A stretch of 64,000 bases of DNA from an uncultured Verrucomicrobiota bacterium (GCA_903916195.1 CAIWVP010000118.1:1-64000), one strand, 5' to 3'. Shown: positions 25,700-34,382, numbered from the stretch's first letter. Notes: a model not told the origin generated them from the letters alone. Program-made: numbers and translations.

Positions 25700-26452
25700 T
25701 CACTTCCACTTCCGGGACTCGACCACGCGGGTCGTGAGGAACAGGAACAGCACGGTGCCGCTCACGTAGAAGACCACGTGCCGCGAATCCACCACGCCGC
25801 GCGCGAAATCGCCCATGTGCCTCATCATCGAGACATGGTCGGCCACGCGGCCGAAGACATCGCCGTCGGCAGCCGCCGCTTCCGGTCGCAGGCTGACGAC
25901 CCACAGCCCGACGCCCATCAGGAAGCTGAGCATCGCCGCGATGATCTGGCTGCGCGTGAGCGCCGAAGCGAGGCATCCCATCGACAACAGGAGCGAACCC
26001 ATCAGCGTCAAACCGAGGAAGGCGCCGAAGGTCGCCCGCGGTTCCAGGAAAGCAGGCTCCTTCGTGACCTGGCGCAGCACCGCCAGCACCGCCAGCAACG
26101 GCAACCACGTGAGCAGGAAGAACAGCAGCGCGCCGGTGAACTTCGCGAGCACGACCTGGAGGTCCCCGACGGGCGTCGTCATGAGCGCCTCGTACGTCCC
26201 CGTCGCCTTCTCGGCCGCGAAGCTGCGCATGGTGATCACCGGCGTGACCGGCAGCAGGATCAGCCAAAAATAGGCGCTCTGGTAGAACATCTCCACCACC
26301 GGCCGGTCGTCGGCCCCTCCATTCAGCTTGCCGATGATATCGGTCAGCGAATAGCCGGTGAGCAGCAGCACGACGGCCACGACGACGAAACCCGTCAGCG
26401 AGTTGAACGCGCCGCCCAGTTCGCGGCGGACCAGAGCAAGATAGACGTTCAA
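25700..26452 (-). CDS. ABC-2 type permease, GldF-like
   Basis: A 250-residue membrane protein with about six hydrophobic helices and the family segment TMRSFAAEKATGTYEALMTTP that follows the second helix in GldF/NosY-type permeases. It supplies the membrane channel for the ATPase encoded upstream. It is preceded by 106 bp after the ATPase gene and followed by the GldG-like gene after 1 bp, and the order ATPase-permease-GldG-DUF4340 is typical for this transporter type. A purine-rich GGTCTCC-type segment upstream on the opposite strand reads as AGGAGACC on this one's complement, so no clear ribosome site is claimed. Confidence 0.9.
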   Translation of the reverse strand: MNVYLALVRRELGGAFNSLTGFVVVAVVLLLTGYSLTDIIGKLNGGADDRPVVEMFYQSAYFWLILLPVTPVITMRSFAAEKATGTYEALMTTPVGDLQVVLAKFTGALLFFLLTWLPLLAVLAVLRQVTKEPAFLEPRATFGAFLGLTLMGSLLLSMGCLASALTRSQIIAAMLSFLMGVGLWVVSLRPEAAAADGDVFGRVADHVSMMRHMGDFARGVVDSRHVVFYVSGTVLFLFLTTRVVESRKWK

Positions 26453-26558
26453 AGGAGACCTCCTCGGCGCAGGACGCGCCCACCAAGCACCATGGACGAC
26501 GCATCACGAGGCCCCCGTGGGGCGCGGGACGTCGGACGTGACCCAGAATTGCCCGGCT

Positions 26559-27518
26559 TCATGCGTCCTCCTTCCGGGCCTTGGTCAGGTGGACGAAGAT
26601 ATCCTCCAGCGAATGCTTGCTCCGGGTGAGCTCGCGCAGCGTCCAGCCGTTGGCCCGCACCAACTCGGACACCACGACGCGCAGGTCCTGGCCGTCCTTC
26701 GAGGTGAGCGCGAGCCGCGTGTACTCGCCTTCCGCTGCCGAGAGGTCCATCCGCTCGATCTCCGGCACGTCGCAGAACGCCTCGCGCACCGCCGCCGGCG
26801 TCGCCGCGATCTCGGCCACGACCTGGCCGTCCAGGCTCAGGTGGCGCTCCAGGTTCTGCGGCGTGTCGGCCGCGAGGATCCTCCCGCGGTTCATGATCAG
26901 CACCCGGGAGCAGGTCATCTCGACCTCGCTCAGGATGTGCGTGGAGAGCAGGACGGTGTGCCGCTCGCCCAGCTGCTTGATCAAGGTGCGGACCGCGCGG
27001 ATCTGGTGCGGATCGAGGCCGATGGTGGGCTCGTCCAAGATGATGAGGTCCGGCTCGTGCACCAACGCATCCGCGAGTCCGACGCGCTGGCGGAAGCCTT
27101 TCGAGAGCTGGCCGATGATGCGTCTCTGGACGTCCATCAAACCGCACTGCTGGAGCACGGTGTCCACCCGTTCCCGGCTGCGCCGCCAGCCGAGGCCCTT
27201 GAGCCTCGCGCGGAACTTCAGGAACTCCCGCACCCGCATGTCGAGATGGATGGGGTTGTTCTCCGGCATGTAGCCGATCCGGCGCCGCACCTCGTCCGCC
27301 TGGTGGAAGACATCGAAACCCGCCACCCGCGCCGTGCCGCTCGTCGCCGGCATGAAGCTGGCGAGGATGCGCATCGTGGTCGATTTGCCCGCGCCGTTCG
27401 GCCCGAGGAACCCGACGACCTCTCCGCGACCGACCGAGAACGAAAGGCCGTCCACGGCCGTGCGGCCAGGATAGCGTTTCGTGAGGTCGCGGACCTCGAT
27501 CATCGGGACATCGTCCAT
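26559..27518 (-). CDS. ABC transporter ATP-binding protein, GldA-like
   Basis: A 319-residue ABC ATPase with all motifs intact: Walker A FLGPNGAGKSTTM, Q-loop YMPENNPIH (ABC-2 subtype with E-N), signature LSKGFRQRVGLA, Walker B LIILDEPTIGLD and H-loop LLSTHILSEVE. The C-terminal 90 residues form the extra alpha/beta domain usual in GldA/CcmA-like subunits. ATG at 27518 (MDDVPMIEV) is chosen; ATG at 27503 (MIEVRDL) is equally good, while a start at 27665 would add unsupported residues and run into the argJ promoter region. It is divergent from argJ and heads the run down to pgl. Confidence 0.93.
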   Translation of the reverse strand: MDDVPMIEVRDLTKRYPGRTAVDGLSFSVGRGEVVGFLGPNGAGKSTTMRILASFMPATSGTARVAGFDVFHQADEVRRRIGYMPENNPIHLDMRVREFLKFRARLKGLGWRRSRERVDTVLQQCGLMDVQRRIIGQLSKGFRQRVGLADALVHEPDLIILDEPTIGLDPHQIRAVRTLIKQLGERHTVLLSTHILSEVEMTCSRVLIMNRGRILAADTPQNLERHLSLDGQVVAEIAATPAAVREAFCDVPEIERMDLSAAEGEYTRLALTSKDGQDLRVVVSELVRANGWTLRELTRSKHSLEDIFVHLTKARKEDA

Positions 27519-27655
27519 CGGAACTCGGTCGGCAATGTTGCGGCCGATCGCGGAAGATGTCGAACCGGGAAACCATGGGAAAGTTGCGGGGCAGGGAGCG
27601 CGGACCAGGGAGCGGATGCCCCGACCGCATTTCGGCATTGCGTCGCGCGTCGCCT

Positions 27656-29008
27656 GTGAGTTCATCCGCGGCCGTGAAAGCGAAGCTCAAAACCATCGAA
27701 GGTTCCGTCGTCGCGCCGCTGGGTTTCCGGGCGTCCGGCGTCTTCTGCGACATCAAGCGCCTCGGTACCGGCAAGGGGTCCGACAAAGGCCAGAAGCGCG
27801 ACCTCACGCTCATCGTGTCCGACGTCCCGTGCTCGGTCGCGGGCATGTTCACCACGAACCAGATCTGCGCCGCACCGGTGAAGGTCTGCGTCTCCCGCGT
27901 CGCCAAGGGCATCGCCCAGGCCGTCGTCGTGAACTCCGGCAACGCCAACGCCTGCACCGGCAAGCAGGGCATGAAGGACGCCCTCGCGATGGTCCGCCTC
28001 ACCGAGAAGGCGCTCGGCCTGAAGGACGGCTACGCGCTGGTCGGGTCCACCGGCCGCATCGGCGTGGCCATGCCCTTCGACAACGTGAAGGCGGGCATCG
28101 CGGCCGCCGCGCCGCTGCTCGGTCGATCGGAGGCGCACGCCGCGCATTCCGTCGAGGCCATCATGACCAGCGACACCCGGCCGAAGCAGGTCGCGGTCGA
28201 GCTCAAGCTCGGCGGCAAGACGGTCCGCATCGGCGGCATGTGCAAGGGCGCGGGCATGATCCAGCCGGGCATGAGCGCGACCGGCGCGCGGCCCGCCGCG
28301 CTGCCGGCGGGACTGCACGCGACGATGCTGGGCTTCGTCACCACCGACGCGGCGATATCGGCGAAGGCGCTGCAGGCCGCGCTACGCGAGACGGTGGCGC
28401 ACAGCTTCAACCGCATCACCGTCGACGGCGACATGAGCACCAACGACACCGTGCTCGTCCTCGCGAACGGCCTCGCCGGCAACGCGAAGATCACCTCGGC
28501 CAAGCACGAGGATTTCGCGGCCTTCGCCGCGGCGCTCCAGCACGTCTGCCTCGAGCTCGCCAAGATGATCGTCCGCGACGGCGAGGGCGTCCACCGCGTG
28601 GTGACCGTCCGTGTGACCGGTGCGAGATCGGTCGCCGACGCCGACGCCGCGGCCCGGGCCGTGGCGAACAGCGCGCTGGTGAAGACGAGCTGGCACGGCG
28701 GCGACCCCAACTGGGGCCGCATCATCGACGCCATCGGCTACAGCGCGGCGACGGTCGTGGAGAGCAAGGTGGACATCGGCTACAGCGCTCCCGGCTCCCG
28801 CAAGATCCTCTGGAGCCTCCAACGGGGCCAACCGACGAAGGCGACCTTCAAGCAGCTCTGCGCCGCGGCCGCGCCGAAGGAGTTCGACCTCCACATCCGG
28901 CTCAACCTCGGCAAAGGCGAGGCGCTCATGTACGCCGCCGACCTCACCGAGCACTACGTCGAGTTCAACAAGGGCGACGTGACCGACCCGACGACGCTGG
29001 GAGGTTGA
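27656..29008 (+). CDS. argJ: Bifunctional glutamate N-acetyltransferase/amino-acid acetyltransferase
   Basis: A 450-residue ArgJ, which transfers acetyl between N-acetylornithine and glutamate and can also use acetyl-CoA in many bacteria. The self-cleavage site is visible as HATMLGFVTTDA, the Thr becoming the N-terminal nucleophile of the beta chain. Other markers are VNSGNANACTG, KGAGMIQPGM, NRITVDGDMSTNDT and HGGDPNWGRIIDAIGYS. The start is uncertain: GTG at 27656 or GTG at 27674 give a normal N-terminus, whereas the first in-frame ATG at 27557 would add low-quality sequence lying in the divergent promoter region. It heads the arginine run argJ-mutH-like-argB-rnhA-argD. Confidence 0.95.
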   Translation: MSSSAAVKAKLKTIEGSVVAPLGFRASGVFCDIKRLGTGKGSDKGQKRDLTLIVSDVPCSVAGMFTTNQICAAPVKVCVSRVAKGIAQAVVVNSGNANACTGKQGMKDALAMVRLTEKALGLKDGYALVGSTGRIGVAMPFDNVKAGIAAAAPLLGRSEAHAAHSVEAIMTSDTRPKQVAVELKLGGKTVRIGGMCKGAGMIQPGMSATGARPAALPAGLHATMLGFVTTDAAISAKALQAALRETVAHSFNRITVDGDMSTNDTVLVLANGLAGNAKITSAKHEDFAAFAAALQHVCLELAKMIVRDGEGVHRVVTVRVTGARSVADADAAARAVANSALVKTSWHGGDPNWGRIIDAIGYSAATVVESKVDIGYSAPGSRKILWSLQRGQPTKATFKQLCAAAAPKEFDLHIRLNLGKGEALMYAADLTEHYVEFNKGDVTDPTTLGG

Positions 29009-29044
29009 GTTCCACCGGCGGCAGGCAGCATCCTTCGTCATCCC

Positions 29045-29653
29045 ATGACCCGCGACGAAGCCATCGCGAAGCTGGCCGGATTGGTCGGCCAAGACCTCCG
29101 TCCGCTGGCGGACACCTATCGGGTCACCGTCTGGAAGAACGGGAAAAAGAACAAAGGCTGGGCAGGCGACGTCGTCGAACGGTTCCTCGGGCTGCCGGCG
29201 AACCCGGTCCAAGGGCCGGACTTCGGCGATTGGGAACTGAAAGTCGTCCCGCTGCGGAAGGTCGGTGGACGGTGGCAACCGAAGGAGACGATGGCCGTCA
29301 CGATGATCGCCGCGGACAACGTCGCGGCGACGCCGTTCGAGCACAGCCATCTGCTCGACAAGTTGCGCAGCCTCGTGATCTGCGGCCGCGAGTCCGTGAG
29401 CGAGAAGGATGACCATGCCAGGTTCGTGAAGGCCGCGGCATTCGACCTCGGTGACGGCGCGCTCTACCGCCAGGTGCAGGACGACTACGAGAGCCTCCGC
29501 GCCCTGATCCGCCATGGCGGCTTGGCGTCGGTGACCGGTCGGATCGGTCTGCTCGTGCAGGCGCGCACGAAAGGTCCCGGCCACGGGAGCACGACCAGGG
29601 CGTTCTACGCGAGGACCTCGCTGGTGGCTCGACTGTTGAGGCTCGAAAGCTGA
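29045..29653 (+). CDS. MutH/Sau3AI-type restriction endonuclease-fold nuclease
   Basis: A 202-residue protein collinear with MutH. After a short helical N-terminus it reads NKGWAGDVVERFLGL (compare MutH KGWVG...LLE.WLG), then GPDFGDWELKVVPL, matching the MutH catalytic D-x6-E-x-K. The corresponding residues here are Glu45, Asp59, Glu64 and Lys66; the spacing Glu45-Asp59 equals MutH, while Asp59-Glu64 is two residues shorter. Downstream, ETMAVTMIAAD, FEHSHLLDKLRSLVI and QDDYESLRALI follow the MutH order. MutH nicks hemimethylated GATC with MutSL in gamma-proteobacteria; relatives are restriction enzymes. It lies 36 bp after argJ and 12 bp before argB, and no methyltransferase is adjacent, so its biological role is unclear. 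Confidence 0.8.
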   Translation: MTRDEAIAKLAGLVGQDLRPLADTYRVTVWKNGKKNKGWAGDVVERFLGLPANPVQGPDFGDWELKVVPLRKVGGRWQPKETMAVTMIAADNVAATPFEHSHLLDKLRSLVICGRESVSEKDDHARFVKAAAFDLGDGALYRQVQDDYESLRALIRHGGLASVTGRIGLLVQARTKGPGHGSTTRAFYARTSLVARLLRLES

Positions 29654-29665
29654 ACACTTTCCTCC

Positions 29666-30541
29666 GTGCAAGACCTCATCGCCAAGGCCGCCACGTTGTT
29701 GGAGGCGTTGCCCTACATCCAGAAGTTCGCCGGCACCACGTTCGTCGTGAAGTACGGCGGTTCGTTCATGGATTCGCCCGACCCCTCGGTCCGCGACGGC
29801 GTCGCCCGCGACGTCGTCTTCCTCGAAGCCGTCGAGGTGAACCCGGTGGTCGTCCACGGCGGCGGCAAAGCCATCACCCGGGCGATGGAGGCGGCCGGAT
29901 TGAAGGCGAGCTTCATCCAGGGCCAGCGCGTGACCGACGAGGCGACGGTCGCCGTCGTCGAGCAGGTGCTGTCGCGCGAGATCAACCCCGAGGTCGTGGC
30001 GACGATCAACGGGCTCGGCGGCGTGGCACAGGGTTTCGCCGGCTCGGACATCTTCACCTGCCGCAAGCTGTGGCTCACCGGTCCGGATGGCGCGAAGCTC
30101 GACATCGGGTTCGTCGGAGAGGTCACCGCGGTCGACACCGCACCGCTGCTGGATTGCATCGCGCGCGGGTTCACGCCGGTGATCAGCCCCACGGCGCGGG
30201 GCGAGGACGGCAAGATCTACAACTGCAACGCCGACGTCGCGGCCGCGATGGCCGCCATCGCGCTGAAGGCGAAGCGGCTGGTCTTCATGAGCGACGTGCC
30301 CGGCCTGATGCGCGACCCCAAGGACCCGTCGACCGTGATCGCCCACCTCCAGACCAGCGAGGTGCCCGCGCTGAGGGCCGCGGGCATCGTGGACAAAGGC
30401 ATGATCCCGAAGGTGGACAGCGCGGTCGCCGCGTTGAGGGCGGGCGTGGACAAGGTCTCGTTCGTCGACGGCCGGACACCGCACTCGGTCCTGCTCGAGA
30501 TCTTCACCGATGCCGGCGTGGGAACGGAAGTCGTGCTGTGA
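29666..30541 (+). CDS. argB: Acetylglutamate kinase
   Basis: A 291-residue amino-acid kinase that phosphorylates N-acetylglutamate, the second committed arginine step. The start is GTG at 29666, giving MQDLIAKAATLLEALPYI and then VVKYGGSFMD, the phosphate-binding loop (GGS/GGN region). Other markers are VVVHGGGKAIT, the substrate loop FIQGQRVTDEATV, NGLGGVAQGF, YNCNADVAAAMAA and MIPKVDSAVAAL. The C-terminus includes a DGRTPHSVLLEIFTDAGVGTEV tail (written here in parts: DGRTPHSVLL, TDAGVGTEV). It overlaps the rnhA GTG start as GTGA. Confidence 0.96.
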   Translation: MQDLIAKAATLLEALPYIQKFAGTTFVVKYGGSFMDSPDPSVRDGVARDVVFLEAVEVNPVVVHGGGKAITRAMEAAGLKASFIQGQRVTDEATVAVVEQVLSREINPEVVATINGLGGVAQGFAGSDIFTCRKLWLTGPDGAKLDIGFVGEVTAVDTAPLLDCIARGFTPVISPTARGEDGKIYNCNADVAAAMAAIALKAKRLVFMSDVPGLMRDPKDPSTVIAHLQTSEVPALRAAGIVDKGMIPKVDSAVAALRAGVDKVSFVDGRTPHSVLLEIFTDAGVGTEVVL

Positions 30542-31047
30542 TCACGTCATCGGAAAAGGTCGTCATCCACACCGACGGCGGCTGCCAGGGGAATCCCGGG
30601 GTCGGCGCGTGGGCGTGGGTCATCGAGCACGGCGAGCAGATGTGGGAGCTGTCCGGCGGCGTGCCGGCGACGACCAACAACCGCATGGAGCTCCAAGCAG
30701 CCATCCAGGCGCTCAAGGCGCTGAACCAACCTTGCAGCATCGAGTTCCACACCGATTCCAACTACCTCCGGCAAGGCATCACCACCTGGGTGGCCGGATG
30801 GAAGCGCAACGGCTGGCGGACGGCCGACAAGAAGCCGGTCAAGAACCAGGACCAATGGCAGGAGCTGGATGTGTTGGCGGCAAAGCACCGCATCACCTGG
30901 AAGTGGCTGAAAGGCCATGCGGGCCACGCGTTGAACGAGCGGTGCGACCGTCTCGCCGGCGACGCGATGGCGGACATCCGGAAAAAGTTCTCGCCCGCCC
31001 AGCTCCGCGCGGCGCTCGCCGACTTCACGGCGGCCGACGGCAAATGA
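30538..31047 (+). CDS. rnhA: Ribonuclease HI
   Basis: A 169-residue RNase HI that cuts RNA in RNA-DNA hybrids. The GTG start at 30538 overlaps the argB stop as GTGA, so the two are likely translationally coupled. The four metal-binding acids are present: Asp13 (HTDGGCQGNPG), Glu51 (NNRMELQAA), Asp73 (HTDSNYLRQG) and Asp137 (NERCDRLAGDAM), plus the flexible catalytic-loop His (KGHAGH) and the basic handle region (WVAGWKRNGW). A C-terminal tail of about 20 residues (FSPAQLRAALADFTAADGK) goes beyond the E. coli length of 155. There is nothing to link it to arginine synthesis apart from position. Confidence 0.95.
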   Translation: MITSSEKVVIHTDGGCQGNPGVGAWAWVIEHGEQMWELSGGVPATTNNRMELQAAIQALKALNQPCSIEFHTDSNYLRQGITTWVAGWKRNGWRTADKKPVKNQDQWQELDVLAAKHRITWKWLKGHAGHALNERCDRLAGDAMADIRKKFSPAQLRAALADFTAADGK

Positions 31048-31129
31048 GGAAAGGGCGTCCTCCAGCACGCCCCGCCGCAAAAACGCTTTGCATGCCGCGC
31101 CGCTTTTTGCGGCGATGCGTCCGCATCTG

Positions 31130-32434
31130 ATGAGAGAACTGGTCCCTGCCCCGCCGCCCATCGTCCACAACCAGTTCGCGGAGGTCCGCGAGCTGTTCAA
31201 CCGTTTCGTCGTGCCCAGCTACGGGCGCTTCGAGCTCGCGCTCAGCCACGGCGCGGGCAGCTATGTCTGGGATGTCGCCGGGAAGCGGTACCTCGACCTC
31301 GGCGGCGGTATCGCCGTCTGCGCGCTCGGGCACTCCGATCCCGAGATCACCGAGGCGCTCGTCGAACAGTCGCGCAAGCTCGTCCACGTCTCGAACCTCT
31401 ACTTCCAGGAACCGCAGGGACGCCTCGCCCAACGGCTCGTCGGCCATCTCGCGCCCGGCAAGGTCTTTTTCTGCAACTCCGGCGCCGAGGCCAACGAAGG
31501 ATTGTACAAGCTCGCCCGGAAGTTCGGCCACGACGAGGGGCGCTTCGAGGTGATCACCGCGGTGGATTCGTTCCACGGCCGGACGCTCGCCGGCATCGCC
31601 GCCACCGGCCAAGAGAAGGTGAAGAAGGGCTTCGAGCCGATCATCCCGGGCTTCCGCCACGTGCCCTTCAACGATCTCGAGGCGATGCGCGAAGCGGTGT
31701 CGCCGTCGACCGCGGCGATCCTCGTGGAAGGCATCCAGGGCGAAGGCGGTGTCACGCCCGCGACCGCCGGATACCTGCTCGGCCTCCGCAAGCTCTGCGA
31801 CGAGAAGCGGATCCTGCTGCTGGTCGACGCCGTGCAGTGCGGGCATTTCCGCACCGGCCGTTTCCAGAGCTTCCAGCGCGTCCTCGAAGGCATCCCGGGC
31901 GCGGAGCAGTTTCTTCCGGACGGGATCTCGATGGCGAAATCGCTCGGCGGCGGGTTCCCGATCGCGGCGTTCTGGGTGCGCGAGGAAGCCCACGGCGTGA
32001 AGCTGTGCGACGCTCTCGGCGCGGGCACGCACGGGACCACGTTCGGCGGCACGCCGCTCGGCTGCGCGGTCGCGCTGAAGGTCCTCGACGTGATCGAGCG
32101 GGACCGGTTGGCCGACCACGTCCGGACCACCGGCGACCTCCTGAAGGCGCGCATCACGAAGCTCTCGGAGGATCATCCCGGCGTCGTGAAGAGCGCGCGG
32201 GGTCTCGGCTTCATGCTCGGGATCGAGCTCCAGGACCGCTCCCGGATCCGTGCTTTCTCGGCCAGCGACAAACCGGCCAGCATCCAGTTCGTCAACCGGC
32301 TCCATGAGGCCGGCGTCCTCACCATCCCGAGCGGCAACCAGATCGCTCGGCTGCTGCCGGCCCTCAACCTGCCCCGCTCCCAGGCCGAAGAGGGCATGGA
32401 CGTCATCGAGGGACTCGTGAAGTCGCTCGCATGA
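31130..32434 (+). CDS. argD: Acetylornithine aminotransferase-like class III aminotransferase
   Basis: A 434-residue PLP class III aminotransferase. It has GSYVWDVAGKRYLDLGGGIA, FFCNSGAEANEG, SFHGRTLAGIAATGQ, the PLP lysine in SMAKSLGGGFP and HGTTFGGTPLGCAVAL. Position after argJ and argB supports the ArgD role (N-acetylglutamate semialdehyde to N-acetylornithine), though ornithine, GABA or succinylornithine substrates cannot be excluded by sequence alone. The usual DEVQTGxGRTG element reads DAVQCGHFRTG, so the Asp that holds the PLP ring is kept but the Glu is Ala and the loop differs. Start choice between 31088, 31115 and 31130 is uncertain; 31130 (MRELVPAPP) gives the closest family length. 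Confidence 0.88.
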   Translation: MRELVPAPPPIVHNQFAEVRELFNRFVVPSYGRFELALSHGAGSYVWDVAGKRYLDLGGGIAVCALGHSDPEITEALVEQSRKLVHVSNLYFQEPQGRLAQRLVGHLAPGKVFFCNSGAEANEGLYKLARKFGHDEGRFEVITAVDSFHGRTLAGIAATGQEKVKKGFEPIIPGFRHVPFNDLEAMREAVSPSTAAILVEGIQGEGGVTPATAGYLLGLRKLCDEKRILLLVDAVQCGHFRTGRFQSFQRVLEGIPGAEQFLPDGISMAKSLGGGFPIAAFWVREEAHGVKLCDALGAGTHGTTFGGTPLGCAVALKVLDVIERDRLADHVRTTGDLLKARITKLSEDHPGVVKSARGLGFMLGIELQDRSRIRAFSASDKPASIQFVNRLHEAGVLTIPSGNQIARLLPALNLPRSQAEEGMDVIEGLVKSLA

Positions 32435-32570
32435 GGAGCGAAACCCGACCGGGTAAAGGCAACCACCCCGCCGGACAGCACTCCACATCGACCCCGCATC
32501 AGTCAGCCCACGACCGCCGACCGCGGCGCTCGGCTTCACGATCGGCGACCCCAACAGGGCGAATTTGCGT

Positions 32571-32598
32571 TTGACCCAACCCAGCGTAACGTTAACCT
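32571..32598 (+). promoter_or_regulatory. Candidate sigma-70-type promoter for cysI
   Basis: TTGACC at 32571-32576 is followed after 16 bp by TAACCT at 32593-32598, about 28 bp before the cysI ATG. The local sequence is clearly richer in A and T than its surroundings. This is a pattern match only; no regulator site or riboswitch is recognised. Confidence 0.35.
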
Positions 32599-32626
32599 CT
32601 CCATCTTCTGTAACACGCTTAAGATT

Positions 32627-34318
32627 ATGTCCGAAACCGCTCCCGCCGCCGTCAAGAAGCCCAGCCGCAACGAAGAGCTGAAGACCGCCATCCCGACGCT
32701 CGCGGGCAATCTCGCCGCGACGTTGAACGATCCCGCGGCGCTCTGCTTCTCGGCCGACGACGAGCAGTTCATGAAGTTCCACGGCATCTACCAGCAGGAC
32801 GACCGCGACCTGCGGAAGGCCGGCAAGCACTACATCTGGATGATCCGCGGGCGCATACCCGGCGGTGTGCTCAGCTCCAAGCAGTACCTGGTCTACGACC
32901 GTCTCGCGACGACCTTTGGCAACCAGACGCTGCGCATCACCTCGCGCCAGAGCTTCCAGTTCCACGGCGTGGTGAAGTCGGGGCTCGGACCGCTGATGAA
33001 GCAGCTGAACGAGGCGATGATGGACACGCTGGCCGCGTGCGGCGACGTGAACCGCAATGTCATGGCCCCGCCCGCGCCGGCCCGGAACGGGCTCCAGGCC
33101 GATGTGCTAGCCGACGCCCACCGTATCTCGCTGGCGCTGATGCCGAAGACCAAGGCGTACCACTCGATCTGGGTCGAAGGCGTCCAGCTCGACCTCGACG
33201 CACCGGAGAACAAGGATTTCGTCGACCCGCTCTACGGCCAGACCTACCTGCCGCGGAAATTCAAGGCCGCGCTCGCCATCCAGCCGGTGAACGACGTCGA
33301 CATCTTCACCAACTGCCTCGGCTACATCGCGATCGAGGAAGACGGCAAACTGACCGGCTACAACCTCACCGTCGGCGGTGGTCTCGGCCGCAGCCACGGC
33401 AACGAGGAGACCTATCCCCGCATCGCGGACGTCATCGGTTTCCTCACGCCGGACCAGCTCATCGAGATCTCGCAGAACGTCCTGAAGATCCATCGCGACT
33501 TCGGCGACCGCACGAACCGCAAGCATGCGCGCCTGAAGTACGTGCTCGAGGAGAAGGGGGCCGCGTGGTTCCGCCAAGAACTCGAGACCCGCCTCGGCTA
33601 CCGGCTCGCGGACGCCAAGCCCTATCGCTTCGAGAAGCAGGGCGACCATTTCGGATGGGACACCGCCGCGGACGGCACCCGGTTCCTCGGCCTCTACGTC
33701 GAAGCGGGCCGCGTGAAGGACAAGGACGGCTACCGCCTGAAGGCCGCGCTCGTGGCCATCGCTCAGCGTTTCGGTCCCGAGTTCCGCCTCACGCCGTCGC
33801 AGAACATCATCATCGCCCACATCGCCGCGGCCGACCAGGCCGCCGTCACGCAGGTCCTCGCCGACCACGGCATCCCGGTCGCCGGCCAGGCCACGGCGAT
33901 CCGGCGCGCCTCCATGGCGTGCCCTTCGATGCCCACCTGCGGTCTCGGCCTCGCCGAGAGCGAGCGCTATCTGCCGACCTTGATGACCCATATCGAGGGC
34001 CTTTTGGCCGAAGTCGGTCTCGCCGACGAGGAGATCATCATCCGCATGACCGGTTGCCCGAACGGCTGCGCCCGGCCGTACATGGCGGAGATCGGCTTGG
34101 TCGGGAAAGGACCCGGCCGCTACCAGCTCTACCTCGGCGGCAACGAGGCCTGCACCCGCCTCAACCGGCTCTACAAGGATGTCGTCAAGGATCCCGAGCT
34201 CGTGGACGAACTGCGGCCGCTGCTGACCCGCTACGCGAAGGAACGCGTCGGCGGCGAACGTTTCGGCGATTGGGTGGCCCGCGCCGTCTGGACCACGACG
34301 ACGGCCGCCACCAACTGA
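32627..34318 (+). CDS. cysI: Assimilatory sulfite reductase hemoprotein (siroheme/4Fe-4S)
   Basis: A 563-residue sulfite/nitrite reductase of the CysI type. Two half-domains of ferredoxin-like and siroheme-binding type are visible, with the iron-sulfur/siroheme ligands Cys432 and Cys438 (ACPSMPTCG) and Cys477 and Cys481 (TGCPNGCARP). Other signs are LRITSRQSFQFHGV and NRKHARLKYVLEEKG. It reduces sulfite to sulfide with six electrons; the electron donor (CysJ flavoprotein or ferredoxin) is not encoded in the window. Nearby cysH, cysD and cysN argue for sulfite rather than nitrite as substrate. It ends at a bidirectional terminator before the peroxiredoxin gene, so the cluster is split into separate units. 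Confidence 0.95.
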   Translation: MSETAPAAVKKPSRNEELKTAIPTLAGNLAATLNDPAALCFSADDEQFMKFHGIYQQDDRDLRKAGKHYIWMIRGRIPGGVLSSKQYLVYDRLATTFGNQTLRITSRQSFQFHGVVKSGLGPLMKQLNEAMMDTLAACGDVNRNVMAPPAPARNGLQADVLADAHRISLALMPKTKAYHSIWVEGVQLDLDAPENKDFVDPLYGQTYLPRKFKAALAIQPVNDVDIFTNCLGYIAIEEDGKLTGYNLTVGGGLGRSHGNEETYPRIADVIGFLTPDQLIEISQNVLKIHRDFGDRTNRKHARLKYVLEEKGAAWFRQELETRLGYRLADAKPYRFEKQGDHFGWDTAADGTRFLGLYVEAGRVKDKDGYRLKAALVAIAQRFGPEFRLTPSQNIIIAHIAAADQAAVTQVLADHGIPVAGQATAIRRASMACPSMPTCGLGLAESERYLPTLMTHIEGLLAEVGLADEEIIIRMTGCPNGCARPYMAEIGLVGKGPGRYQLYLGGNEACTRLNRLYKDVVKDPELVDELRPLLTRYAKERVGGERFGDWVARAVWTTTTAATN

Positions 34319-34332
34319 TCCGGACCAAGCAA

Positions 34333-34359
34333 GAGGACCGGCCGATGCGGCCGGTCCTC
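34333..34359. terminator. Bidirectional terminator between cysI and the peroxiredoxin gene
   Basis: Perfect 11-bp stem (GAGGACCGGCC, 34333-34343, with 34349-34359) and a 5-nt loop, placed 15 bp after the cysI stop and 24 bp from the convergent peroxiredoxin stop. The plus-strand tail is GTCCTGTTCTTCC, moderately U-rich; the minus-strand tail reads TTGCTTGG. Confidence 0.7.
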
Positions 34360-34382
34360 GTCCTGTTCTTCCGATGCCGGGA

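Noticed and set aside
32435-32626. Possible SAM or sulfur-responsive riboswitch upstream of cysI
   Set aside because: I could not build the paired helices of any known class; only a promoter-like pair is visible.
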